From contig JAAHII010000002.1 of NCBI GenBank assembly GCA_010671905.1, positions 248,001-312,000 of the forward strand: DNA of 64,000 nt, written 5' to 3'. A program made the translations under genes and the position numbers. This DNA is from Leptolyngbya sp. SIOISBB (lineage in GTDB: Bacteria; Cyanobacteriota; Cyanobacteriia; Phormidesmidales; Phormidesmidaceae). This document shows positions 17,061 through 27,607 of the stretch, one piece after another. Under the pieces are notes generated by a model. That model saw only the letters and a program-made list of their open reading frames with translations. It made no database searches and was not told where the DNA came from. Within the stretch, counting starts at the first letter, position 1; every line of letters starts with the position of its first letter.

Positions 17061-18598
17061 GTGCTGAAGTTAAAGCAATTAATCCAGGCTCAATGGCGGG
17101 AGATCGCCACTCATCTCTCTCGCCTGGAGCGAGTGATTCGCCATTTTCCCGACCCGCTAATTTTGTTTGCAATGCTGACCTTGGCCACAGTGGTGTTAAG
17201 TGCGATCGCGGCCCAACTCAGCCTATCCGCCGTTAACCCTATTGATCAGTCCACCGTGACGGCGGTTTCCTTGCTCAGCAGTGACGGTATCCGCGACATC
17301 GTGAGTAAAGCTGTCTCAAACTTTGTCGAATTTCCCCCTCTGGGGGTAGTGTTGGTCGCCATGCTGGGGGTGGGCGTGGCCGAGGCGAGCGGACTGCTGG
17401 CGGTAGCGCTGCGGCAGTTGGTGCTAATGACCCCAGCAAAGCTGATTTCTCCTGCGGTGGTCTTTGTCGGCATTCTGTCGAGTATGGCGGTAGATGTGGG
17501 CTATGTGGCGCTCATTCCTTTAGGGGCGCTGGTATTTCTCGCCTTTGGGCGGCATCCCATTGCTGGACTGGCGGCCACCTTTGCTGGAGTATCCGGCGGC
17601 TTTGGGGCAAACGTGCTGATTACACCTCTTGCCCCCTTTTTTAGTGGATTTTCGGAGAGTGCCGCTCAGCTCATCGTGCCCGGTTACACAGTGGCGGCTA
17701 CAACAAACTACTACTTCATGGTGGCCTCAACGCTATTGCTAACGGTAATCGGCGGTTGGGTGACTGACCATGTGGTGGAGCCCATGCTGCCGTCTTATGA
17801 CGCCAACCCCTCGGATGCGATGTCCCAAACCGTGGCTTTGACGGGGACTCAGCGGCGGGGCCTGCGCTGGGCAAGTGGGTCGCTGTTAACCTTAGTAGGT
17901 TTGATTTTAGTGCTGCTACTGCCACCCAATGGAATCCTCCGTGACCCGGTGCAGGAGACGATTGTGCCATCACCGTTTATGGACGGGATTGTACTACTGG
18001 TGGCGATCGCGTTTTTCATTCCTGGTATCGTCTATGGCAGAGTTACCGGCAGCCTGCGCACGGGCAAAGAAATTGCCGAGGGCATGGCCCAGGCGATGCG
18101 ATCGATGGGCTACTTTATTGCCCTGTCATTTGTCGCGGCGCAGTTTACAGCGTATTTGCAATGGAGCAATCTGGGGACGATTCTGTCGATTCGTGGGGCC
18201 GAGCTGTTGCAGCAAAGCCAAGTGGCGGGTTGCCACTGTTGCTGCTGTTCATTGGGCTTACAGTCGGACTCAATTTGTTTGTATCTTCGGCAGCGAAGTG
18301 GGCGATTTTGGCCCCGGTGTTTGTACCCATGCTCATGGTGGCAGGCTTATCCCCTGCCGCTGCACAGGCCGCGTTCCGGATTGGGGATTCGGCCACAAAT
18401 ATTGTGACGCCGACGATGAGCTATTTGCCGATTATCATTGGGTTTGCCCAGCGCTACGATGCGCAGATGAATATCGGTAAACTCATCGGCTGGATGTTGC
18501 CCTATGCGATCGCATTTCTAATCGGCTGGGTGGGGCTGTTGATCATCTGGTATGCGCTAAGTCTACCGCTGGGGCCAAGCGCGTTTATTCAGATGTGA
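17061..18598 (+). pseudogene. AbgT family transporter, frameshifted
   Basis: The AbgT family transports p-aminobenzoyl-glutamate or exports sulfonamide-like antimetabolites. From the GTG at 17061 the frame encodes many hydrophobic helices and the family motifs SMAVDVGYVALIPLGA and AGVSGGFGANVLITPLAPFF. It then shifts near 18227: the remainder, GLPLLLLFIGLTVGLNLFVSS to FIQM at 18598, is in another frame. Inserting one base in the GGG at 18227-18229 restores QVAGLPLLLL and one protein of about 512 residues, the family's normal length. The shift could be real or a sequencing error. A CCCC-rich residue stretch after the shift (GCHCCCC) confirms that the downstream reading in the first frame is spurious. 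Confidence 0.85.
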
Positions 18599-18652
18599 GA
18601 GATCGCACCACAAAGCTCAGCTAAGCTGGTTTTAGCGATACCCAAACCTGCC

Positions 18653-21600
18653 ATGTCCTCCTCCATTGACCCGCAGCAGCAGGAAAATCAGCGCTTAGCG
18701 GCTCGCTGTAGCAAGCTGGAAACAGAGCTGGCGGCACTACAGCAGCGTTATCAGACGCTCAGCCGATCGGAGGCACGGTACCGACAGGTGGTGGAAAATT
18801 CACCGATTAGCATTAGCTTTTACAGTGCTGATGGGCAGCATGTTGAGGCCAATGCTGCATTTGAGAGGATGATGGGTTTTACTGTCGAAGACTCGAAGCG
18901 TGTCGGATTCAATGTCTTCACCGATGCAGCGTTGGAAGAAAATGGGACACGTCCTTACATGCTAAGAGCGCTAGCAGGCGAGACGGTGATTGAACCGCCG
19001 ACTAACTTTTACGACGCTAGCCAGCTTTATGGCCATAATGCCGTCCAGCAATATACCCCTGGGCAAGGGCATTATTTCCCAATTTGGAATGAAGACGGGG
19101 AAGTGCAGGAAATTGTTGAGATGGCACCTGTGGTCACTGACCTGCTGCAGTCCCAGGCTGAGGCGCAGGCGGAGCGAGAACGCGCTGCCCAGGAGCGGGC
19201 TAAGTTGCTCTCGACGGTGGCACAGGTGGCGAACTTGCTGCTCAGGTCACAAAACTACACCACCGTTTTACCAGACGTAGTAAGGCTTCTGGGGGAAGTG
19301 GTGGGGAGCGATCGCTGCGCGATCACCCAAGAATTACCGGCCTCTGCAGACCAGCCCCATCGGGTGCGACTACTGACCGAATGGCACCGCGAGGAAGTTA
19401 CCAGTGTTCTAACTGGCTCGCCAGAATTTGGCTCGGGTGTTGAGATTGATATTCCATCCAGCTTTCATCAACCCCTGTTACAAGGAGACGCGATCAACTT
19501 CGTTGTTTCAGAAGTGGCAGAGTCTGATTGGCGAGCTTTTTTTGAAGCCCACGATAATGTTTCGATGCTAATTGTGCCAGTGATGCTAGCTGATAGCTGC
19601 TGGGGGCACATCGGCTTTGATAATTGTCAGGATGCGAACCTATTTGACGAGGCAGAAATTGCCATTTTACAGATAGCCGCAGAGAGTATTGCTGCCGCGA
19701 TTGAGCGACAGCAGCAGGACGAAGCCCTGCGAGAATCCGAGAAGCATTATCGCACTCTGTTTGAGCTGAGTGGCGAAGGCATTTTTCGATTTGAATTTGA
19801 GCCGTCACTTTCCCTGGCCTTATCGCCAGAAGAACGGATGGAGTTGGGCTATCAAGTCAATCAAATTGTTGAGGTCAATCACGCCTTTGTCGAGCAGTAT
19901 GGCTGTGATACGCCTGAAGACCTAGTAGGTACAAAAATTGGTGACTTTTATGACCATGAGTATTCGCAAGCTAATGATCAAGTCAATCTTGACCTTGTGC
20001 GTGATTTACGAGTTTCCAAGATAGAAACTGTCGAAACTGATCGATTAGGAAATCGGCATTGGTTCATCTCAAGTGCGGTTTGTGATGTACGAGACGATGC
20101 CATTATCGGTGGGTGGGGTGTACAGACAGACATTACCGAGCTGAAGCAAACGCAGCAGTCACTGCTGGAAGCAGAGCAGGCTAGGACTCGGGAACTTGAG
20201 CAGTTTAATGCCGAACTTCAGCAAACTTTAGATGCGCTTGCTGAATCAGAAAAACGGTTTCGGACCCTGTTTGAGTTGAGCAGCGAGGGGATCTATTACG
20301 CGGAAGTTAACCCGCCTTGCCCGACGCATTTATCAGCTGATGAACAGTGTGATTGGCTATATCAAAACATTCGTGTGGTGAATGCAAACCCAGCTTTTGT
20401 CGCCATGTACGGTGCAGAGAGTGCAGAGGAACTTATCGGGCTCACCAATTCAGATGTTCATGTTAACGACTCAGAGAAGAATGCAGCGTTTATTCGAGGT
20501 ATCGTTGAGAACGAATACCGATTTCAGGGCTTGGAAACTGAGGAAGTGGATCGACGGGGTGACGCTCGCTATTTTTTGAACAACGCCACTGGCATTACTG
20601 AGAATGACCATGTTCTGGGATTCTGGGCAACTCAGACCGACGTTACTGAACTGCGGCAGGCACAGCAAGCCTTGCTTGAAGCTGAACAAACCAAATCACG
20701 GGAACTGGAACAACTGAACTGTGAACTGCGACAGACGCTGACAGAGCTAGAGGGACGCGATCGCATCCTCGAACTCACGGCGACCTCAGCAAATGAACTG
20801 CTCTCTGCCACCGAACTCGACACCTCAATTAACTCAGCCCTACAAATGATTGGGGAAACGTTGAGTACCGATCGCGTTAACGTCATTGAAAACATCCCTC
20901 CCCAAGCTGGAGAAGCCTTTCCGTCTTGGCGGGTTCTTTACGAGTGGGATTCGCTCGGCACCGTATCACAACTTGCCCAGGCAGTTACCGCCCAAGGCAG
21001 TTACAAAGACATTCAGTGGCTGTATGAGTTATTTCAACACCATCGCCAAAGCGCCAGCTACACCATTGAAGAGGCACCAGAGCCTTTTCGCAGTCAGCAG
21101 ATGGCGATTGGGGTCAAATCGACCCACATTGTCCCCATTTTTATCAATGAAAACTGGTGGGGTGTCGTCGCCTTTGATGACTGCCAGGAGAGGCGGGACC
21201 GTGACCCAGCAGAACTATCTGTTTTGAAAACCGCTGCCGCCTGCATTGGCAGCGCTATTGAGCGGGACCGAGCCCAGAAAGCGATTTTGCAAGCCGAGCA
21301 AGACCGGGCACAGGAGCTAGAGCAGATGGTAGCGCAGTTGCAGGGGCGAGATCGCATTCTCAATGCAACTGCGGAGTCTGTTACTAGTCTTCTGACTGAC
21401 AGTGAGTTTGATCGAGCTATTGACCAGGCACTCGAAATTCTGGGGACTAGCGTTGAGTGCGATCGCGTTGAGATATTTCAGCATTTTGCAGATGATGCGG
21501 AGCTGAGTCTAGGGGTATTGCGACTGCAATTTGAATGGTATTCCGCTTATGCGATTCCTCAACAAGCTCACCCGACTTTGACTGAGATTACCCAGGACGG

Positions 21601-24355
21601 ACTCGAAGCACTTTGGTTACGCCTGAGAGCAGGGGAATGCTTGACGGGGGCAATTGAGTCCTATCCTGAGCCTTTTCGCAGTGGTCAGATCGAATTAGGG
21701 GTGCAATCAACCCATGCCGTCCCCATCTTTGTAGAAGGTCACTACTGGGGCATTGTCGCGATCGATCACTGCCGCGAACAACGTCAGCTAACGCCAGTGG
21801 AATTGTCGGTATTTAAAACTGCAGCAACCTGTATCGGGAGCGCGATTGAGCGCGATCGAACTCAGAAAGCCATCTTGCAAGCAGAACAAGACAGGGCACA
21901 GGAACTCGAACGTTTCAATGCTGAGCTTCAGCAGGCCTTGGAGCGGTTGCAGGCGCGCGATCGCATCCTAGAAGCGACAGCAGAGGCTGCTAATGCACTG
22001 CTAAGTACAGACAACCTGAATGATGCCGTCGATACAGCGCTACAAATCATGGGTGAAAGCCTTGATACTGATCGCGTGAACATTATTGAGGTTGAGCCGT
22101 TTGATCAGAATTCAAATTTATCTCAGGTTGGCTGGCAAATTCTGAACGAGTGGACGTCTACTTTTGCTGTTTCTCAGAGCCTACACCCAATCCACCAACG
22201 GGGAGACCATACCGGGATCGAAGAATGGCTGACACTCTTTAGTCGCGGTCAAAGCGCGAGCTTTGTATTAGAAGAGCTACCTGAACCTTTCCGCTCTGGC
22301 CAGGCTGAGATTGATGTGAAAGCGTATCATACTGTACCCATCTTCTTAGAAGGCACTTATTGGGGCAATCTGGGCATCGACGATTGTCGTGAGGCGAAAC
22401 ACCGCGACCCAGCGGAGCTAGCCGTTTTGAAAACCGTGGCCGCCTGTATTGGCAGCGCTATTGAGCGCGAAAGACTTCGTCTCGCAGAGCTACGGACACA
22501 GAAAGCGATATTGGCAGCCGAGCAGGCCAAAGCCCAAGAATTGCAGCGTCTCAATACTGAACTTCAGACAAGCCTTGACGATATTCGCAACCGTGATTTC
22601 ATCGCAGAAACAGCGGCGACTGTAGCCAATGTTCTGTTGCAAGAAGATACCCTACAATTAGCAATTACTCAAGCGTTAGGTTTTCTAGGTAAAGCACTCA
22701 GTCTAGATCGCGTCGCCGTTATTGAGATTTCGGCACCATCCCCTGACATCTCATCTGTAATGTGGCACGTTTCCTACGAGTGGGATTCACCTGCCACGAT
22801 TTCTCAAATTAATCACTCTCGGCTGGCTCAAGGCACCTTTGAGGGCATTGAAGCACTCTACGAGCAAATGAGCAGCGGGCAGGTAATCAGTTACTTGTTA
22901 GAAGAACTTCCCGAACCTTTTCGCAGTGGACAGGCCGAACTTGGTGTGAAGACACTTCATGACGTGCCTATCTTTGTCGCCGATGAATTTTGGGGTGCAA
23001 TTGGTTTTGATGATTGCCGTCAGGCAAAGCGACTGAGTCAAACCGAGGTGTCAATGCTAAAGATCGCAGCAGACTGTATTGGTAGTGCGATTCAGCGCGA
23101 AAGGCTTCGTCTTGCGGAGCTCCATACGCAGCAAGCCCTCCTCAAAGCTCAACAAGACCGGGTCGCTGAGCTAGTCAAAACCAATCAAGCCCTCAAAAAC
23201 AGTCTCGATCGCTTGGCGGCTGCCCCTGACCTGGAAGCGTTTTTGGGCTATGTGCTAACAGAGATCTCCCAGCAGTTTGACGGTAAAACGGCGTCCTTGC
23301 ATTTGTTCAACCCCGATAACCAGACGCTGCATCTCCACCAGTGGGTTGCTCAAGGTCGGGTCTATTCCAGACAAGAGTTTCATCAGTTTGGGCCGCTGGC
23401 CGAGCCCATTGCAGTCACTGACAGCACTGCCTGGGCGTTTCTGCAGCAGCACAAATTTCCCCTCGTGGTTAACCGCGACAACGCTCATCAATACATGTTC
23501 CCCGCTACCGAAGACTGGCAGCTCGACTGGGCCGACCGGGAAGCGTTGCAATCGGGCATCAACATTTTGCTCAGCTCTGGTGAAACGCCCCTGGGTATGA
23601 TGTGCATGTACTCCGCCAGCCGTAGGGCCTTCACCTCCGAAGAGCTAGAAATCGCCCAAGCCCTTTCTCACCAGGCCACCCTTGCCATTCAGCTTACCCA
23701 CCTCGCTAGCGAAGCGCAGCAGGTCGCTGTCTTGGGCGAACGCAACCGACTGGCTCGCGACATCCACGATACCCTGGCTCAGTCCCTCGGCGGGATTGTC
23801 TTACATTTACAGGCGGCGGACAGCATTTACACGACTGACCTGCAAGACAAGCAAACCCACGTTACCCAAGCGCGCCAGCTTGCCAGCCAAGCGCTCACTG
23901 AGGCGCGGCGCTCAGTGCAGGCCCTGCGCCCCCAACTGCTAGAGCAAACGACGCTTGATCAAGCTCTCAACAGCCTGTTGCAGCAGCTCACCCGCAACAG
24001 TTCTCTACAAATCACTTATGAGCTGCACGGCAGTCCCTATGGTCTGCCCCCCGAAGTCGAAGAACACTTACTCCGCATCAGCCGAGAAGCCCTTACTAAT
24101 AGCTTGCGCCACGCCCAAGCGACAGAACTGGTCGTTGACTTTACCTATGAGCCGCGCCAGGTACAACTCCGCATTCAAGATAATGGTCAGGGCTTTGATA
24201 CGACTCTCCCCACCTTTGGCTATGGACTGATCACCATGCAAGAACGGGCGCAGCAAATCGCTGCCTACCTACATCTCAGCAGTCAGCTAGGCCAAGGTAC
24301 GATGGTCCAAGTTACTCTCCCAATTGTTACCACTGCCGAAACCTTACATGGCTGA
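18653..24355 (+). CDS. Giant multi-PAS/GAF sensor histidine kinase (NarL-partner type)
   Basis: The 1900-residue protein starts with a coiled coil, then PAS (about 40-170), GAF (about 180-345), two PAS-like domains (about 365-505 and 530-690), and a string of GAF domains beginning near 701, 899, 1101, 1313 and 1517, linked by AEQDRAQELE-type helices. It ends in a HisKA_3 dimerisation domain with GERNRLARDIHDTLAQSLGG (phospho-accepting His near 1705) and a HATPase domain (about 1800-1895) with EALTNSLRHA and IQDNGQGFD. Four of the GAF units are clearly internal duplicates sharing PEPFRSGQ and IGSAIER. No chromophore cysteine was confirmed. It has no transmembrane helix, so it is cytoplasmic. 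It overlaps the regulator gene by 8 bases. Confidence 0.94.
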   Translation: MSSSIDPQQQENQRLAARCSKLETELAALQQRYQTLSRSEARYRQVVENSPISISFYSADGQHVEANAAFERMMGFTVEDSKRVGFNVFTDAALEENGTRPYMLRALAGETVIEPPTNFYDASQLYGHNAVQQYTPGQGHYFPIWNEDGEVQEIVEMAPVVTDLLQSQAEAQAERERAAQERAKLLSTVAQVANLLLRSQNYTTVLPDVVRLLGEVVGSDRCAITQELPASADQPHRVRLLTEWHREEVTSVLTGSPEFGSGVEIDIPSSFHQPLLQGDAINFVVSEVAESDWRAFFEAHDNVSMLIVPVMLADSCWGHIGFDNCQDANLFDEAEIAILQIAAESIAAAIERQQQDEALRESEKHYRTLFELSGEGIFRFEFEPSLSLALSPEERMELGYQVNQIVEVNHAFVEQYGCDTPEDLVGTKIGDFYDHEYSQANDQVNLDLVRDLRVSKIETVETDRLGNRHWFISSAVCDVRDDAIIGGWGVQTDITELKQTQQSLLEAEQARTRELEQFNAELQQTLDALAESEKRFRTLFELSSEGIYYAEVNPPCPTHLSADEQCDWLYQNIRVVNANPAFVAMYGAESAEELIGLTNSDVHVNDSEKNAAFIRGIVENEYRFQGLETEEVDRRGDARYFLNNATGITENDHVLGFWATQTDVTELRQAQQALLEAEQTKSRELEQLNCELRQTLTELEGRDRILELTATSANELLSATELDTSINSALQMIGETLSTDRVNVIENIPPQAGEAFPSWRVLYEWDSLGTVSQLAQAVTAQGSYKDIQWLYELFQHHRQSASYTIEEAPEPFRSQQMAIGVKSTHIVPIFINENWWGVVAFDDCQERRDRDPAELSVLKTAAACIGSAIERDRAQKAILQAEQDRAQELEQMVAQLQGRDRILNATAESVTSLLTDSEFDRAIDQALEILGTSVECDRVEIFQHFADDAELSLGVLRLQFEWYSAYAIPQQAHPTLTEITQDGLEALWLRLRAGECLTGAIESYPEPFRSGQIELGVQSTHAVPIFVEGHYWGIVAIDHCREQRQLTPVELSVFKTAATCIGSAIERDRTQKAILQAEQDRAQELERFNAELQQALERLQARDRILEATAEAANALLSTDNLNDAVDTALQIMGESLDTDRVNIIEVEPFDQNSNLSQVGWQILNEWTSTFAVSQSLHPIHQRGDHTGIEEWLTLFSRGQSASFVLEELPEPFRSGQAEIDVKAYHTVPIFLEGTYWGNLGIDDCREAKHRDPAELAVLKTVAACIGSAIERERLRLAELRTQKAILAAEQAKAQELQRLNTELQTSLDDIRNRDFIAETAATVANVLLQEDTLQLAITQALGFLGKALSLDRVAVIEISAPSPDISSVMWHVSYEWDSPATISQINHSRLAQGTFEGIEALYEQMSSGQVISYLLEELPEPFRSGQAELGVKTLHDVPIFVADEFWGAIGFDDCRQAKRLSQTEVSMLKIAADCIGSAIQRERLRLAELHTQQALLKAQQDRVAELVKTNQALKNSLDRLAAAPDLEAFLGYVLTEISQQFDGKTASLHLFNPDNQTLHLHQWVAQGRVYSRQEFHQFGPLAEPIAVTDSTAWAFLQQHKFPLVVNRDNAHQYMFPATEDWQLDWADREALQSGINILLSSGETPLGMMCMYSASRRAFTSEELEIAQALSHQATLAIQLTHLASEAQQVAVLGERNRLARDIHDTLAQSLGGIVLHLQAADSIYTTDLQDKQTHVTQARQLASQALTEARRSVQALRPQLLEQTTLDQALNSLLQQLTRNSSLQITYELHGSPYGLPPEVEEHLLRISREALTNSLRHAQATELVVDFTYEPRQVQLRIQDNGQGFDTTLPTFGYGLITMQERAQQIAAYLHLSSQLGQGTMVQVTLPIVTTAETLHG

Positions 24356-24971
24356 TGCTTCGATTCGTGTTTTGATTGCCGACGATCATCCCGTAGTGCT
24401 GCATGGCCTCGCCGCCATTATTGGTCGTCATCCCCAGATTACCGTTGTGGCTCAGGCCCACAATGGCCGCGAGGCGGTTTCGCTATATCGTGAGCATCAG
24501 CCCGATGTCGCTCTGATTGACCTCCAGATGCCAGAAATCAAAGGCATTGAAGCGATCGCCATGATTCGGTCAGAGTTCCCCAAAGCACGTATTATCGTGC
24601 TCACCATCTACGATACGGACGAAGACATCTACCGGGGGTTACAGCTAGGGGCGATGGCCTATTGGCTCAAAGACACCCCACCAGAAGAAATCATCGAGGG
24701 CATTTTGCGCGTTGCCAGAGGCGAGCAATGTATTCCGCCGAATATTGCCAATAAGCTAGCGAAGCGATTGACTCGGCCCTCTTTAACCAAGCGCGAGATC
24801 GAGGTTTTGAACCTGATTGTACAGGGGCAAAGCAATCGTGAAATTAGCCAGAGCCTGACCGTTTCTGAAGGCACCGTGCGAGCTCACGTTAATAACATTC
24901 TGACTAAATTAGAGGTGCGAGATCGCACCCAGGCCGCTACTCTTGCGCTCAAGCAAGGGCTCTGCCACTAG
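24348..24971 (+). CDS. NarL/FixJ-type response regulator
   Basis: The 207-residue protein (ATG at 24348) has a complete receiver: RVLIADDHPVVLHGL with the acidic pair, VALIDLQMPEIKG with the phospho-accepting Asp, a Thr in IVLTIYD, and the Lys in YWLKDTPPEE. The C-terminal LuxR-type helix-turn-helix reads LTKREIEVLNLIVQG and NREISQSLTVSEGTVRAHV. It overlaps the stop codon of the giant kinase by 8 bases, so the two are coupled and almost surely form one phosphorelay. An in-frame start at 24324 is possible but lies deeper inside the kinase gene. Confidence 0.96.
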   Translation: MADASIRVLIADDHPVVLHGLAAIIGRHPQITVVAQAHNGREAVSLYREHQPDVALIDLQMPEIKGIEAIAMIRSEFPKARIIVLTIYDTDEDIYRGLQLGAMAYWLKDTPPEEIIEGILRVARGEQCIPPNIANKLAKRLTRPSLTKREIEVLNLIVQGQSNREISQSLTVSEGTVRAHVNNILTKLEVRDRTQAATLALKQGLCH

Positions 24972-25110
24972 CATTGCCTCATCCAATCGAGCCCATTCCA
25001 TGCCGATTCAGGGCACAGTTACGCTGCGATATTACTCACAAATCATGTTTTGTAAATTGAGCGGTATCGGCAACAGCAACCACTTCCGTAATGATTCCAC
25101 TGTGGACTGT

Positions 25111-25365
25111 TCAAATATGAATGAAATCCACTTCAATCGGAATATCTGACTGTTTAACGCGCCCCATATAGCGACCTTTAACGATCACTTTGTCTCCGGC
25201 CTCGATAAATGTTTCTGGCTTCGCTCCCCACTCAGAAAAGTGAGAAGTGAGTTCTGGAAAGAACTTTTCAAATAATTCTTTGCGTGAGAAATACCGCTCT
25301 TGTTTGAAGGGGCAACTATTGTTGGGGACATACCAGCAAATTGAATGGTGCCTTGGCGATTGCTG
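25111..25365 (-). pseudogene. SnoaL-like (NTF2 fold) protein remnant
   Basis: Reading the minus strand up to the stop at 25111 gives QERYFSRKELFEKFFPEL and then ETFIEAGDKVIVKGRYMGRV and PIEVDFIHI, which match the second half of SnoaL-like/ketosteroid-isomerase-type proteins (G-AGD-V-V-GR-G-V). The preceding GTIQFAG strand is in a different frame. The N-terminal part is cut by the ISAs1 element whose target duplication lies at 25366-25373. No working gene remains. The original ligand or reaction is unknown. Confidence 0.65.
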
Positions 25366-25373
25366 CGGTCACT

Positions 25374-26533
25374 CCAGGGCTGATTCAATGTGATGAGATA
25401 AAAATTAAGCTGTAAGGCACCCGTATCGTTGATGTTGCGATGAACCTTATAGAAGCCCTACAGACCGTCCCTGACTATCGTCATGCTCGTGGGAAACGCC
25501 ATCCGCTGTGGATCATTTTTGGTGTTCATTGTGATGGGAAATTTAGCGGGTTATCGAGGGAATCGCCCCCTAGAGGAGTTTGCGCAACGCTACGGTTCCG
25601 AGGTAGCTGACTTATTGCAGATTGACCTTGACGCGGTACCGTCCTTTTCGACCTTCCGGCGAGCCCATATCGGGCTTGACTTTGCCGCGCTCAGCGACGC
25701 CTTTGTTCAATGGATGCGCCAGTATCTCACGGTAGACGAGGATGTATATGCCATTGACGGGAAGCGGATTCGACAACCCATCACCGACGATGACGGCAAA
25801 ACGCGCTTTGTCGGACTCGTCAGTGTCTTTGCTCAAGCCCAAGGGATCACCGTCGATTTAGCCGCGCTGACCCCCACCGACAATAGCGAGTTGAAGGTTG
25901 TGCAGTATCTGTTAGAGAAACTCCACTTGAGCGGAGTGGCTTTCAGCCTGGATGCGCTTCACGCGCAAAAAAACACTGTCGCTCATTGTTGAGGGGGGGC
26001 AATGACTATGTGGTGGCGGTTAAAGAGAATCAGGGGAAGCTGTATCGTCAGATCGAGACGATCATTCGTTATCGCCAACCGCGACAAACCGCTTCAACCC
26101 CCTTCGAATGCCACCATGGCCGTCAAGAACAGCGGCGGGTCAGCGTGTATTCTGCCCAAGGGATTGACCCTCAACGCTGGCAGGGGACGAAAACCATCCT
26201 CTGTGTTGAACGACGGCGCTGTACGCCAGACAAATGTTCCATTCATCGAGCCTACTATCTCAGCTCTCTAGCGACCACGGCAAGACTCTGGAACAATATG
26301 GTGCGAGGGCATTGGAGCATTGAAAATCAATTGCATTGGCCGAAAGATGTCGTCCTTCATGAAGATGAAACGTATGGCCGAAACCCGAACGCTTTGCTCA
26401 ATGCCTCTCTGTTTCGTTCCATTACTATCAATTTGCTCCGACTGAATGGGTTTAAGTCGGTTACTTCCGCTCTACGAGAGCTCGCCAACCAGGTTGAGAG
26501 GATTTTTCGTCTCCTACAATGAATCAACCCTGG
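25374..26533 (+). mobile_element. ISAs1-family insertion sequence with 8-bp target duplication
   Basis: The ends are 17-base imperfect inverted repeats: CCAGGGCTGATTCAATG at 25374-25390 and CAATGAATCAACCCTGG at 26517-26533, differing at one or two positions. The octamer CGGTCACT flanks the element at 25366-25373 and 26534-26541, a clean 8-bp target duplication in the range known for this family. Total length is 1160 bases. The target duplication implies a fairly recent or well-preserved insertion, yet the transposase frame is broken. Confidence 0.92.
25440..26522 (+). pseudogene. ISAs1 family transposase with three +1 frameshifts
   Basis: The frame starts MNLIEALQTVPDYRHARGKRHP at 25440 (shown here beyond its first 20 residues only in part), continues as GYRGNRPLEEFAQRYG and YAIDGKRIRQP (first catalytic Asp), and ends NDYVVAVKENQG, HWSIENQLHW and DEDETYGRN-like sequence of the DDE domain. 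The three segments lie in three frames. One extra base in each of T5 (25516-25520), A7 (25967-25973) and G7 (25993-25999) explains all the shifts. The intact reading would be about 360 residues, normal for ISAs1. Three identical-type indels in one gene make a systematic sequencing error plausible. Confidence 0.88.
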
Positions 26534-26609
26534 CGGTCACTCAGCTATCGCTCCATCCTAGCGCTGAATTGATCTCGGAGGAGCGATCGCGCTGCGCATC
26601 CCAAAAGTG

Positions 26610-26653
26610 TTAGGGAACAAACTTGCCTTTTGAGATGCCAGCTTGTTCCCTAA
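26610..26653. repeat. Perfect 11-bp inverted repeat
   Basis: TTAGGGAACAA at 26610-26620 pairs with TTGTTCCCTAA at 26643-26653 around a 22-base loop that can itself pair partly. No T-run follows the stem, so it does not look like a terminator. It may be a trace of another insertion sequence. The rest of 26542-26828 holds no gene that can be supported. Confidence 0.45.
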
Positions 26654-26828
26654 TATTCTGGAAACCCTATCAAGCTGCGGTAGAGTCGGCTGTGGTCCAG
26701 ATCGGAATGCACCCACAAACCAGCACGCGATCGTAGAGGGCATCGGTGAGATCGCTCACAAACTTCCTGTCTCCGCTCTACCTGCCAGCCCTCCAATGGT
26801 GGGGCTTCATGACTAATATCAGGCAAGT

Positions 26829-27200
26829 TTATTCAAAGACTGGCGGCCAAAGCTCTTCGATTGGGACTTCCCATCCCGGCAACACTTCTGGAACGGTCAG
26901 CACATCGCCATTTCTCAACACCACTGCCGCTTGCCCAACTCGATAGACCGTAACGGTTTGAGCCTCGGGATCAATCAACAGCGCAACTTGCGTTCCCAGA
27001 GCCAGAAAATCGGCAATCTTAGAGGTCAATTCTTCAACGCTATCTGTCGGGGATTTGACCTCGACCATCAGATCAGGAGCCAGTTCTGCAAAGGAGCGGG
27101 GGCTCCGTCGCAGTCGCTCTGACGAAACGAACGACGCATCGGGAGCACGCACATCTGGATTTTCATCGGGTAATCGAAAACCCGCACTTGATGCCGCCAC
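26829..27200 (-). pseudogene. Uma2 family protein, N-terminally truncated
   Basis: The frame covers the second half of a Uma2 protein: GFRLPDENPDVRAPDASFV (PD catalytic element), LMVEVKSPTDSVEEL (acidic residue and Lys of the core) and VALLIDPEAQTVTVYR. The first 65-80 residues, including the usual YELV-NGE segment, are missing. Just upstream lies a fragment of an IS630-like transposase gene, so an insertion and deletion event probably removed the start. A start at 27200 would be inside the domain, so activity is unlikely. Confidence 0.85.
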
Positions 27201-27287
27201 CTGACCTCAGCGGCGAGGTCGAACCCAGTTGCCCAGCAATCGAATCACTTCGGCGGCGACCTCACCGCAAGCGCGATACCGATGGTG

Positions 27288-27407
27288 CTAATCGCTTAGC
27301 GTCGTCCGACTAATACCCATCAACTGACTGACAGCGGCTTTGGAATGACCTGCTTCCAGCGCGGTGATCGCTTTCTGGCGCAGGTCAAGACTACAGGCGG
27401 CAGGCAT
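27288..27407 (-). pseudogene. IS630-type transposase helix-turn-helix fragment
   Basis: A 39-codon minus-strand reading, starting at 27407, gives SLDLRQKAITALEAGHSKAA and VSQLMGISRTTLSD before a stop at 27288. This is the N-terminal DNA-binding segment of IS630/Tc1-like transposases. The catalytic part is absent. It abuts the truncated Uma2 gene. Beyond it, 27408-27607 contains nothing recognisable. Confidence 0.6.
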
Positions 27408-27607
27408 CGGCGGTGCTCCAAACTTTCGACCACTTTAATCGATTAGACCTTTGTGCGGTTTGCTATAGCAATGGCCCTGACGCCAATGAATGCTAAAGGA
27501 GAATGACCGCGATGGTCCCTACCCAAAAGAGCCGTAGCGACCGGCGATCGCTCTCTCGGAATTGACGCTCACTGCGCCTCTTAGAGTCCTCAGTGCCTCT
27601 CGCTGCC

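Noticed and set aside
18161-18598. A separate small membrane-protein gene after abgT
   Set aside because: It is the C-terminal part of the AbgT protein in a shifted frame and the combined length fits the family.
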